In this document: positions 36,417-48,174 of the stretch, one piece after another
How the letters are laid out: every line of letters starts with the position of its first letter
Numbering within the stretch: the first letter of the stretch is position 1
Assembly: GCA_947095535.1 (NCBI GenBank)
Contig: OX352773.1
Location: 233,721,477-233,785,476 of the forward strand
Direction: 5' to 3'
Source: Poecilobothrus nobilitatus
Lineage: Eukaryota; Arthropoda; Insecta; Diptera; Dolichopodidae
Length of the DNA: 64,000 bases
Notes under the pieces: generated by a model
Seen by the model: only the letters and a program-made list of their open reading frames with translations
Database searches by the model: none
What the model was told of the DNA's origin: nothing
Made by a program: the position numbers and the translations under genes

Positions 36417-36425
36417 AAACAGTGG

Positions 36426-37467
36426 ATTAGTTCCTTCGAATTGCTAAACAATACAATATATTATAAACATATCAAAACAATACAATATATTATAGGAAGA
36501 CTCTAATTTAACTTTATATATAGTATCGTATATCGTTTGTTGATGATTCTAAATACCATTAGGTTTGCCCCTTTGTGTAAATCAATCAATTTAAAAAATT
36601 TTGTGTCTTATAAATTTGCCTTATGAATAACCATACATGTATATACATATATATAGAAATAATGTCAACGCTTTATTCTGTAATTCGATAGTTATAATAT
36701 ATCTAGTATATATCTCTAGGTAATCACTGAACAAATGCTAAAAATATAGCATTCCAAGCCAAATCACCAAAATACTCTGTGCAGAACATTACATTTATTA
36801 AATAATATTTTTATTTATAAATTTTTTTCAATAAGTCATAAGTTGACCTTTTTTTTACAATAATCAATGTGGGTTTTATATTTTAAAGATTTTACGAAAA
36901 TATCAGTTTTTTTCCTAGTTATTTACGAGTATATGTATATTATTTTTTTTTAGAACAACCTTAACATATTTATTCTTTAATGATTAAATTAATAATGTTT
37001 AAAATTAAATAATATTTTAATTTTTCCAAAATTTTTTATTTCATAATTTTATTTCATAAAATTTAAAGTTAAATTTAATGGATTTGAAATACAATATAAC
37101 CTACACAAAATTGTCAACATTATTATATTCTTCATCTTCTATATTATTAAAAATCTACCTACAATCATATACGTAAGGATTTACCAAAAACATGAAATTT
37201 TATTATCTGATTTCAAGGAATTACCTATTAAACTTATAGATTTCTTTTAATTTTAACAACATTTTAACCTCAAGAGACTTTAAAATAATTTTCCCTTTAT
37301 TTTTTTTTATTTGACTTTTCTTAATAAACCCAGATCTCAAACAAAACCAAAAAAAATAAACAAAGTCAACCAAATCTTCATTAAAATTAAAAATATATTC
37401 CTTTAATTTTTCCTTGTTTTTTCTTCGGTGTCTTTCTAAATTAATAAAAAACAAAAAAATAAAAAAA
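36426..37467. other. AT-rich spacer, no feature seen
   Basis: No recognised repeat or gene. The direct repeat AACAATACAATATATTATA lies at about 36445-36495. Confidence 0.45.
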
Positions 37468-40292
37468 CGAGGAAGAGTGCAGTAGAGTAGACTGTGTCAA
37501 CTCTGGGATACCCGTATGAACGTAATATATCCTGTTTCTATAAAACTTGATCATCTTTTAAAAACATTCAGAGTTTTAGTACCGAACTACAGAGATATAT
37601 TTATGTAAATTGTGGAGTTGTATGATAGCTACCCGAATCTATTGCGCCTAGCTTCATTAAGTTCCAAGAAATGCAAAAAGCCTGAACCGGCTGCTTTAGA
37701 CCATTCAAATTTTACAAAAGTTTTTGGCATGCAACTCGACACTTTTTCACTAAATTTCAGATAGCTAGCTTCAATAGACACTGAGTTATTTTCATTTAAA
37801 AAGAGAAGTTGTATGGCAACTATCCGAACCTGTCATGTCATCACAACAAAATTTTACAGAAGTTGTTGCCATAAAACTCGATCATCATTTGCAAAATTTC
37901 AGATACCTAGATTGAATAGACACTGGGTTATTTCCATTTAAAGAAAGAAGTTGTATGGCAGCTACTCGAACCCGGGGGCCGAAAATGCTGGAGTTAAATA
38001 GCAAAACTAACAATTTTGTAAAAGTGACGTAAAAAAAATTGCAGCCTCCTAACTCCTTTATTTTTTGAGTTATCGTGCGGACGGACACTGAGTTCTTTCA
38101 TTTAAAAAGAGATTTTGTATGGCAGCTACCCGAACCCGTCACACCACCACAACCAAATTTTGCAGAAGTTGTTGTCATAAAACTTGATCATCATTCGCAA
38201 AATTTCAGATACCTAGATTGAACAGACACTGGGTTATTTCTATTTAAAGAAAGAAGTTGTATGGCAGCTACTCGAACCCGGCGGCCGAAAATGCTGGAGT
38301 TAAATAGCAAAACTAACAATTTTGCAAGAGTGACGTAAAAAAAAATTCAGCCTCCTAGCTCCTTTATTTTTTGAGTTATCGTGCGGACGGACACTGAGTT
38401 CTTTTCATTTAAAAAGAGATTTTGTATGGCAGCTACCCGAACCCGTCACACCACCACAACCAAATTTTGCAGAAGTTGTTGCCATAAAACTTGATCATCA
38501 TTTGCAAAATTTCAGATACCTAGATTGAACAGACACTGAGTTATTTCTATTTAAAGAAAGAAGTTGTATGGCAGCTACTCGAACCCGGCGGCCGAAAATG
38601 CTGGAGTTAAATAGCAAAACTAACAATTTTGCAAGAGTGACGTAAAAAAAATTTCAGCCTCCTAGCTCCTTTATTTTTTGAGTTATCGTGCGGACGGACA
38701 CTGAGTTCTTTTCATTTAAAAAGAGATTTTGTATGGCAGCTACCCGAACCCGTCGCACCACCACAACCAAATTTTGTAGAAGTTGTTGCCATAAAACTTG
38801 ATCATCATTCGCAAAATTTCAGATACCTAGATTGAACAGACACTGGGTTATTTCTATTTAAAGAAAAAAGTTGTATGGCAGCTACCCGAACCCGGGGACA
38901 GAAAATGCTGGAGTTAAATAGCGAAACTAACAATTTTGCAAGAGTGACGTAAAAAAAATTTCAGCCTCCTAGCTCCTTTATTTTTTGAGTTATCGTGCGG
39001 ACGGACACTGAGTTCTTTTCATTTAAAAAGAGATTTTGTATGGCAGCTACCCGAACCCGTCACACCACCACAACCAAATTTTGCAGAAGTTGTTGTCATA
39101 AAACTTGATCATCATTCGCAAAATTTCAGATACCTAGCTTGAACAGACACTGGGTTATTTCTATTTAAAGAAAGAAGTTGTATGGCAGCTACTCGAACCC
39201 GGTGGCCGAAAATGCTGGAGTTAAATAGCAAAACTAACAATTTTGCAAGAGTGACGTAAAAAAAAATTCAGCCTCCTAGCTCCTTTATTTTTTGAGTTAT
39301 CGTGCGGACGGACACTGAGTTATTTTCATTTAAAAAGAGAAGTTGTATGGCAGCTACCCGAACCCGTCGCACCAGCACAACCAAATTTTGTAGAAGTTGT
39401 TGCCATAAAACTTGATCATCATTTGCAAAATTTCAGACGCCTAGCTTTATTAGGTTCCAAGAGGTGCAAGAAGTCTGAACCGGCTGCTCTAGACCAAACA
39501 AATTTTACAAAAGTTGTTGGCATATAACTCGACACTTCTTTGCTAAATTTCAGATTCCTAGCTTCAATAAACACTGAGTTATTCTCATTTAACCGGATAA
39601 GTTGTATGGCAGCTACCCGAACCCGCCGCACCACCACAACCAAATTTTACAAAAGTTGTTGCCATAAAACTTGATCATCATTTGCAAAATTTCAGACGCC
39701 TAGCTTCATTAGGTTCCAAGAGGTGCAAGAAGTCTGAACCGGCTGCTCTAGACCAACCAAATTTTACAAAAGTTGTTGGCATGTAACTCGACACCTCTTT
39801 ACTAAATTTCAGATTCCTAGCTTCAATAAACACTGAGTTATTCTCATTTAAACGGAGAAGTTGTATGGCAGCTACCCGAACCCGCTGCACCAGCACAACC
39901 AAATTTTACAGAAGTTGTTGCCATAAAACTTGATCATCATTTGCAAAATTTCAGAAACCTAGCTTGAATAGATACTGAGTTATTTCTATATAAAGATAGA
40001 AGTTGTATGGCAGCTACTCGAACCCGGCGACCGAAAATGTTGGATTTAAATAGCAAAACTAACAATTTTGCAAAAGTGACGTAAAAAAAATTTCAGCCCC
40101 CTAGCTCCTTTATTTTTTGAGTTATCGTGCGGACGGACGGACGGACGGACGGACGTACATGGCTTAATCGACTCAGAATTCGATTCTGAGCCGATCCATA
40201 CCTTTGACACTATATCTAGCTCGACTCCTTTAAGGTGTCACAAACGTAATGGCAAATTTATTATACCCTTGAACATAGTTCATACGGGTATA
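37468..40292 (-). mobile_element. Largest DINE-like element, family A (2.8 kb)
   Basis: Same ends and order of parts as the copy at 11.4 kb: ACGAGGAAGAGTGCAG... at the left, five 306-bp units, two 259-bp units, (GGAC)n, and the hairpin GTTCATACGGGTATA at the right. The two copies share private details, for example the shortened 'CTGAGTTCTTTCATTT' directly after the first GTGCGGAC marker. They differ at scattered single bases and by two whole 306-bp units. The microsatellite is two GGAC units longer here. No protein-coding capacity. Confidence 0.85.
37777..39309. repeat. Five 306-307-bp tandem units inside the DINE-like element
   Basis: The GTGCGGAC marker ends at 38082, 38388, 38695, 39002 and 39309. 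The 825-bp block after the last unit, with two 259-bp units and the terminal unit, has exactly the same length as in the 11.4-kb copy. Only the 306-bp array varies in number. Confidence 0.85.
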
Positions 40293-43200
40293 ACAAAACG
40301 ATTCTAGAATACATAATATTAATTCAGAGTAAAGCCTATAAAAAAAAAACCTCAGATTAAGAAAAAGAAATGAAAAACAAAAAAACTGATGAAAGAAAAA
40401 TAACATTTTTTTTTTTTTTTTTAACAGATTATAATAAAAAACGAATATAAAACCAATTCAAACGAATAAAACCATAATAAAAATGAAAACAAAAAAAAAA
40501 AAAAATTTTTTTTTTAGATATCATACAAAAAAAGAAAAACTTTTAATAAAATTTTTTTTATTTACGTAAAAAATAATTTTTTATTTCATTTCACACACCA
40601 GAGGGAACAATTTTCAATTTTTTTTTACCTAAGTTTCCTTAAAAAGAATAGAAAGAAAAACAAACTAAGTATTTTTTTTCTCTTTTCAACTCTAGTGATC
40701 CCTAAGCACTTTCTAAATTGTAAACTAAAAAAAAACAACAAAAAAAGAAAAGAAATACCATCAAACTACTAAATGTCACTGGTCTTTGATAATTTTCGAA
40801 ATTGAAAAGATCTCTGGACCACCAGAGTGGACATTATCACAACTTATTAAATAATTTTTTTCTGTTCTCTACTTTGTCGTCCATTTTTAATTTTTTTTTT
40901 TTTTTTTTTGTCTTCTTATTTGTATAATTTTCCTGCTTTTCTTTTAATTTTTCCTTCAGAATCCCTATGTTGTTTCTCTACTATACATTCAAAATATGAT
41001 ACGAGAGTATTTTTGATTATTTTATATTTTAATAAAGAAATAAACTCCTAAATGAAAAATAAAATTTAAACAAAAATTTTAAATTTTATAAAATTTTTAA
41101 AACAGAACAGGATCGTATATACATTTATAAAATATTTTACCCTTTGCCCTTTTCTTCTTAAAAAAAAAAAAAACAAAAACTGACGTATTGCTTCATGCGA
41201 TTTACAAATAATTTATTTTTAGACAGTATTTGTGAATTCCACTGAGTATAAAATTGACACATGAAATTTAATTTAATAAATGAAAAGAAAAAAAAACGTG
41301 ATTGGGAAGCGTTTCTGTTCATCTCAATCACAAAATCATGACGAAAAACGTGCAAAAAATTATAATAAAAGAATATAATTTCATGATCAGGAATTTATAA
41401 AAATGAGTTAAGTGCTCTCTTAGCGTATAAATTTTATTTGGAAATTCAAAATATGATCAAACATATAGGCTAGACCGCTAACCGTTCAAAAAGATCTAGG
41501 CAATGGTTTGCAAACGATTTATAATTACAGAATTATGGTATTGATAATAAATCATCCCTGAAGAAAATAAATAGAAACAAATGTAGTTTAGTTTTAATAA
41601 CCAAAGTTACTTACATTAGATATACTAGTTTAGTCTAAATTCATTTAGTTTATATTTTAGGTTAAGTACGCATTTATATTTAAAATCATAATGAATAGTT
41701 CTGATCAACAGGTAATTTTGTTGACAAACAATTTTGCTTTAAAAATTTTAAAGTATAATTTTATAAAATAGACTGATCTAATGGGGTTATTGTAATACTA
41801 ATTATATAGGTAATGATGCCAATACGCTAAGGTCGCCTTTTAAAATTTATTATAATTAATTCACTTACAAAAAAATTAAATTATGATGATTAGCGATATG
41901 ATAAGTAGTAACAATATTTCTATAATATTTGATCAATTTATTTGGTATAATGGAAACACCTTTAAAAAAAAAACGATATAGTAAATTTCTTGTATTTTCA
42001 AATAATGTGGGCAGAATTTTTATCCAAAATAAAAACATTTGGGAAAAATTTTTATATGAATAACTTATTGCAAGGATTATTCCTTGAACAGACCTCAATA
42101 AAAAAATTTCTACTTACCTTTTTTTTAAAACCTCAAAAGTTTCTTATAAATTGCATTGATATTGTTACAGCCAACATTTTGACAGATTGATGTAACAAAA
42201 TGTTACCAAACGTTAAACTATTAGATCACTAAACTCTATCAGTCTAAAGATTTAGCCGAAATACCGAAAGTATTCATAAAGAAACCGGAATATGAATTTC
42301 TCTTTGAAATCATTAGAGAATTCTTTAAAATTGGTACTGGTTGCATCAACAGATCGAAATCAAATTGATCCAACCGATTCCTTTTATAAAATGGAACATT
42401 TATACAAAGTGTAAACTCAATAGCTGATCCCATTTAAACAGTAAAACGATAAATTGAAAAATCTTTAACCGCCTCTTTTTTTTTAACTTGAAACAAACAT
42501 TCATACAAAATTTTATTTATAATACACCAGAAACAAATGCATAATTGATAAATACATATATATAAACAACAAAACAGACTGACTTTCTGCTTTGTATATC
42601 TGCTTTGTATATTGAATATTTAATTATATTATATTGTATATTGAATATATAATTATATTATATGTATTGTATATTGAATATATTGAATATATAATTACAT
42701 AGTTGCTTGATTTAAATTTTCAATAATATTATTATTTCCATTTGAGTACCTGAAAATGATATCCTGAAATTTTTTTTAATGTTAAATAATTTTTATTATT
42801 ATGGTATACGTATATTTTTCATTTTAAATGACATAGAAAATTACCATAATATTGAAAATATTATTAAAATGAATTTATTTTAAAAATCTACTAGAATTAT
42901 TTTTATAAAAATAACTTTTAGAGCAAATATAAACAATCAAATGTTTTAATAAGTTGTTTTCTTTTCTTATAAACCAAAACGAAATTGAATTTAAAAACCA
43001 ATCTTTTCTTTTCATAAATTCATTTACAAACACAAGAAGATATGAAAAATTTTGAAAAACTTCAATTTATGAAATTTTTATATTCTACAAAATTCATGTT
43101 TTAATCAAAATCAAAAATAAACAAAAAAAATTTAATAAAATACCAAACATTTTTTTTTTGGAAATTATTTGAAAATCAGGAATTAAATACAAACGATTAT

Positions 43201-43797
43201 AACACACATATTATGGTTTTGTTCGGAAAAATCATTTGAAATGAATAAAATAACATTCGAATGGAAAAATTTTTATATGAAAATAATTTAAAACATAAAT
43301 AATTTTTATTAAAATGAATAATTTTTCATAATTTTTTATCTTATTGTTACTTTTTCATTGAGATAATATGCGAAAAGTATTGAAATCATGAAAAAAATAT
43401 CAATTTTGATAACCTGAAAGTATTTAATTTTATTTTATGAATTTTCGACTAATAGAGTTTTTTTATTAAATTTTAAACAACTGAAAATTATTTTGTATAT
43501 ACTGAATATAATTTTTTCAACAGTTGAAAAGTTATTCTTGTATTTAAAATTTAGATATAATTTTTTTCGTAACCGAAAAAATTTCATTTTGACCACTTAA
43601 AGTCGTACCACACTAAAAGTATATTTTGTTTGATATTCGAATAAATAAACTTCTCAGTAATTTTTCTACCAATTACAAAAATTTTCTGCCTGTGAATTTT
43701 CTTTTAAATTCACACAATTTTATTTAATTAGCCATGTAATCATCTACTCGGCCGTAAAAGATAAAATTTAATAAAGATAAATTTAATAAAAAATAAA
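40293..43797. other. AT-rich sequence, no feature assigned
   Basis: Contains long A/T runs and a tandem stretch of 'TATTGTATATTGAATATATAATTA'-like units at about 42595-42700. The minus-strand frames near 41865-42433 are short and unrecognised. Confidence 0.45.
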
Positions 43798-44149
43798 ATT
43801 TCTGAATAATTTTTTTTTTTTTTTTTTTTATTTAACTTTTATTTAATAATTTACATTCTAATTTAAACTAAAAAAAGTTACTACAAAAACGGGTTTATTT
43901 TCAAAATATTAATTAACATATAAAAATACAATATTTTTTTTTGTTAATTTTTTTTCTTATGTTTTAAAATTTTTTTTGCATTTTCTTATATCTATTTTTG
44001 AGGATTAATTTATAATTGTTTTAACATTGAAAACTAGAAAAACAATGTTTCTTATTTATTTTTTTTTTTATAATAAAATTTCTACCCTAATTTAACCTAT
44101 CTTAACCTAATTACCCTAGCTTATACCTAATATTGGTTCAAAATCTTAT

Positions 44150-44725
44150 TTATGACCTATCTAACCACCAATAGTTTTTTCTTAAACGTGTATCTCTAAA
44201 TGGCATGTTTCTATCAAATTGTAATCTATCTCCGTTTATATTACCCGGATTATATTCAATTTTTTTACATGTAGCCCGTCTACTAAATATAATGATATAG
44301 TAGAGGGACATGATTTTCTGTTAGTATAAAACCATTTTTGTCAAGAAAGATAAAATGCTCAGGAGTAATGAATCCCGTGAGCAAAGTCTTTCTAATGTAC
44401 TCCTCATTGTGGTAGAATATATGTGATATTAAACCATTTTCAGGAGTGTTTAATGCTCTCTCATAATGATTTCGAATTAGTTTTATCATAAAACTGTCGA
44501 TTCTATTTATGTTTGCTTCTTTGTACAAATATTTATTGGAATAGAAATATTTATACTCAGATTCGGGTTTTCTGTTTTTGTTAATGCATACTCTTATACA
44601 CTTTCTTTCAAACTTTCTGAATTTTTCCATCAAGCTTGCGCTTATATTGTACCAAACAGGCACACCATATGTCATGGTTGGTCTTTTTAATGACTGATAA
44701 GCTATTACTTTTATTCTGTTACTTC
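44150..44725 (-). pseudogene. LINE ORF2 C-terminal part (non-inverted segment)
   Basis: The frame reads RIKVIAYQSLKRP, then TMTYGVPVWYNIS, EKFRKFERKCIRVCINK, LYKEANINRIDSFMIKLIRNHYERAL, as in the region after the RT core in Jockey-clade ORF2 proteins (YxSLxRPxxTYGxPxW is the classic landmark). The 130-codon open stretch from the internal Met (44283-44675) ends at a stop at 44283. In a shifted frame it continues RRATCKKIEYNPGN ... NYWWLDRS to a stop at 44150-44152, which looks like the true protein end. The copy is thus frameshifted as well as truncated. An in-frame stop lies upstream at the inversion junction. Confidence 0.8.
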
Positions 44726-44729
44726 TGTT

Positions 44730-44846
44730 CTAGGTGTTTACTTACAACGAAACCTTCAGTACATAGAGCACGTAAAAAAAGTAATACAGAAAGGTAACAA
44801 AGCATTCCATGCTTGCAAAAAACTCTTTTACAATAAAATAATAAGT
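44730..44846 (+). pseudogene. LINE ORF2 fragment, inverted 5' segment
   Basis: Plus-strand translation LGVYLQRNLQYIEHVKKVIQ, continuing to ACKKLFYNKIIS, is the part of ORF2 that normally precedes RIKVIAY: the YLGVxLDxxLxxxxHV landmark, about 40 residues before the YGxPxW motif. It ends at the target duplication in codons ATA ATA AGT; the minus-strand segment resumes with AGT AAC AGA ATA AAA. The two segments are therefore contiguous in the source RNA, sharing AGT at the break. Confidence 0.8.
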
Positions 44847-44861
44847 ATTTCTGAATAATTT

Positions 44862-46156
44862 GCAAATTTAAAAGGAATAACAAGAAATTGCATAATTTTA
44901 GGATCAATATTTAACGTTACATAATCATACATTGTTAGATAGAGGATTACGTATTTTCATGATATATATATTTTCATGAATTATATCCTAGGTATATAGT
45001 TATTTTAGGTAAAAATTATCTGTCTAAGTTATAAAGATTTGTCTAACCTATACCATAATAGCCTTGTCAGAAATATGGCCTGCTAAAATAGCCTAATTTT
45101 AATTAATAAATTGTAAGAAGTGACTACCTGAAGTGACAGATGACAAAATGTTTGTTTCTGCTTGAAAAGTAACAAAACTTTTATGCTTAAACTTAACTTT
45201 ATATTTAAATTATATGGAAATTATATTTAGCGTATTTTTGGAAGTTTTATTTTAATATTGCAATTAAGTTGCACTCAAAAGTGAATCATTAAATACTGTG
45301 AACTATTGATTCAAATTGCTGAAGATTAATCGATTGGAACCCTGATTTTGTATAGATAAAATCAAAATTTTAAAGAGTTTATATCATTAAGAAACCTTTT
45401 AACATAAAATAACTTCAATATATGCTTACATCTTATACATAAACTTATAAGAATTTGCTATTCAATAAGTATACAAGATAGTTAAAGAAAGAACACTCCC
45501 GGCAGATTTTACTTAATTTTTTTCTATATAAAAATATTAAAAATAAAATAAATAATACCAAAATAAAAAAAAAGAATGAATATATTTAACTTCTATAAAA
45601 ATATTTATATTCTTCAAATTATTAATAAATGAAATAAAAATAATAATATAGTATAGAAATTTTACATTTATTTTACCAGAAATAACAAAAATTTTACCAA
45701 GAAAAAAAAAACTTATTACAAGTAAAAACATTGGTATATGAACCTAATCTAATTTTTTAAACTGGAAAAGTGAAATACTACGAAAATTTTATAAAATTTC
45801 TAAAGATTTATATATATTGCAAAGAATTCATTCTATATAATAGATATACGAAATGAAATACAATACAAAATCCAAAAATAAACTCAAAAAATAAATATTT
45901 TGAAATAAAAAAATCTATTTTTCAAATGTAAATAAATATCTACACCATAAACAATTTTTCACTGATACAAATATATCATCTATGTATCAAATTATTCATA
46001 TATTAAGCTAAATATATTTTTTTTATTTTCTTTTATTTTCTATTTTTAGAATTTCTTTCCATCTACCCGATATTACCACAGCACAGCTCTAATTATTTTT
46101 TTAAATTGTTAGAATAACCTTAAATACTATATCCTTCTCACATTATATTTTATAAA
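44862..46156. other. AT-rich spacer, no feature seen
   Basis: Begins at the end of the LINE's right target duplication. No recognised repeat or gene. Confidence 0.45.
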
Positions 46157-47106
46157 ACGAGGAAGAGTGGAAACTGTGTCAACTCTGCGATACCCGTATG
46201 AATATAATATATGCTATTTAAATAAAACTTGATCATCTTTTACAAAATTTCATATGTTTTATTTAATTAAGTACCGAGATATATTTAAGTAAATTTTGGA
46301 ATTGTATGACAGATACTAGAACCTGTTGCCTCGAACTAACCCTATTTTACAGAATTTATTGTAATAAAACTTGAACATCTTTTAAAAGATTTCAGATGCC
46401 TAGCTTAATTATGTTCTAATACTCGTATAAGTAAGCTACCTGAATCTGATGCTCTAACACAATTAAATTTTGATGCTAACAGAGGATGCTAGCACACTTA
46501 ACTTCACATCTTTTCACGAAATTTCAGTTATCTAGCGTCAATAGACACTGAGTTTTTTTTATTTAAAACGATCAATTGAATGGCAACTACGCAAAACCTA
46601 TTGCCTCGAACCAACCACATTTTACAGAACTTATTACAAGCACATTTGTAGGTACATCTTTTGCAAGATTTCAGATGACTGGCTTAATTATGTTCCAATT
46701 TAAGCAAGTTACCTGAATCTGCTGCTCTAACATAGCCAAATTTTACAGATACATACAATTTCACATTTTTTCATGAAATTTCAGGATATTTAACCTGAAG
46801 AGACATTGAGTTATTTCTATATTAAAAACGAAGTTGTATGGCAACTATTCAAACCCGCTTGTCGAATTTGCTGTATTTAAATAGCGAAACTAACAAATTT
46901 GCAAAAGTAACGTAAAAAAAATTCAGAATCCTAGATCTTTTATTTATTGAGTTATCGTGCGGACGGACATACGTGGCTTATTCGACTCAGAATTCGATTC
47001 TGATCCGATCCATACACTTGAGTCTATATTTCACTTGGTTCTATTAAGGTGTCACAAATGTAATGGCAAATTTATTATACTCTTAAAAATACGTTCATAC
47101 GGGTAT
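46157..47106 (-). mobile_element. DINE-like element, family A, independent older copy
   Basis: Both ends are present: ACGAGGAAGAGTGGAAACTG and TGTCAACTCTGCGATACCCGTATGAAT at the left, and ACGTTCATACGGGTATA at the right. Internally it has its own pattern of ~150-180-bp degenerate units (starts at 'AAACCTATTGCCTCGAACCAACC', 'CCTGAATCTGCTGCTCTAAC'), different from the 306-bp units of the large copies. GTCC is reduced to CGGACGGAC. It represents a separate subfamily. Confidence 0.8.
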
Positions 47107-47644
47107 AATAAAATTTGTAAGATACTATATTATAAAGTATGAAGACATATGAAGAAGTCAAGTTGTTCCCCTATGAAAATTATTTATGTTAATTATTTAA
47201 TATATAGAAACTTTATGATTGTTTAACACCTTTTAAAACCTTGGGGCAGCTAGTGAGTAAACCAAGCATAAAAAAATAATTAAAATTAATTTTCATAAAA
47301 AAAAATTTAATCTACAGATTGTTCTTAGAAAATCGTATATGCGCTACAAAAATTATAAAATCAAAAAGGAAATTTTTGTATTCCTTTCCTTAATCATTTA
47401 ATTATAGAAAATCGCCCAAACCAATTGAAATTAAAAATTGAATTTAGATTATCTTTTTTGTTTTTGTGTCATTATTTGCACATTTACACGCATGTATGAA
47501 AAGACAAATAAACAAAAGATACTTTATTTTCATTTAATACTAAAAATCAAGTTGCATATAAAATAAATAAAAATAAAAATTAAACGAGTAAAAAGTTAAC
47601 ACAAGAATTTTTTTTTTTTGGTTTAAGAAAATCAAAGTATAGAA
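47107..47644. other. AT-rich spacer, no feature assigned
   Basis: One 45-bp open stretch between TATATAG (47207) and GTGAGT (47253) was considered as an exon and rejected. Confidence 0.4.
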
Positions 47645-48130
47645 TGTAGAACGAAATGTTTTTAAACCGTTCATTTTGCAAAAGATATTAAAAAGATTTT
47701 AAAATGTATTGTGACATGTACCAAAATTAGTAAATTTTCTGAGAATTTTACATGTAAGAAAACATTGTGGAAAATCAAGAGACATTTTCTTCAATTTTAT
47801 GGAAAACCTATATAATTAAGAAAAAATATTATCACATCTAAAAATATAATGTTCAAGCTAGTTCCTAAGTTCCTAAGATGTGTAAAAATTACAATTATCT
47901 TTTCAATTTTTAATCCAAAATAATTCTAAATGGTAGAGATATAAAAAAAATATTCTGAAGTAAGAAATGATTAACTTAGAAATTCTTCTAAGAATTCAAA
48001 TCTTTTATCTGTCAAAATTTCAAGGTTCTAATAGCGGGTTGGAGTTATGAAGAAAGGAAAATCTTGCAAAATTTTGTTTTTACATAGCAGTAAATTTAAA
48101 TATTAATTAAATTTATTTGAAAAAGCGATT
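47645..48130 (-). mobile_element. Partial family B copy, facing the next one
   Basis: Begins with the family start (AGAATGTAGAACGAAATGTTTTTAAACCG), has CTATATAATTAAGAAAAAATATT, AAATTTCAAGGTTCTAATAG and GGAGTTATGA, and stops after ATAGCAGTAAATTTAAAT. The end carrying the GTCY tract is missing; about 50 bp later a copy of opposite orientation begins. Confidence 0.6.
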
Positions 48131-48174
48131 GAAATGAAAAAATTCTAGATTCAAAATTCTACAAAACATTTTTA

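Larger units (their letters stand above)
43811..44846 (-). mobile_element. Jockey-like LINE insertion with inverted 5' part and 15-bp target duplication
   Basis: A 5'-truncated non-LTR retrotransposon lies on the minus strand. Its poly(A) tail is the T run at 43811-43829; a 3' UTR and the end of ORF2 follow up to about 44720. From about 44730 to 44846 the next upstream part of the same ORF is present in the opposite orientation. ATTTCTGAATAATTT occurs at 43798-43812 and again at 44847-44861, flanking the whole as a target site duplication. This is the structure left by twin priming, as described for mammalian L1. Confidence 0.85.

Noticed and set aside
37885..39902. Recurring 62-74-codon minus frames (RVRVAAIQLL...)
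   Set aside because: They are frames within the tandem units of the DINE-like elements and recur with the unit.
42595..42700. Short tandem TATTGTATATTGAATATA units, CRISPR-like at first glance
   Set aside because: No conserved repeat/spacer alternation; simple AT-rich tandem repetition in a eukaryotic sequence.
47208..47252. 45-bp open stretch between TATATAG and GTGAGT
   Set aside because: The acceptor lacks a pyrimidine tract and no neighbouring exon supports it.
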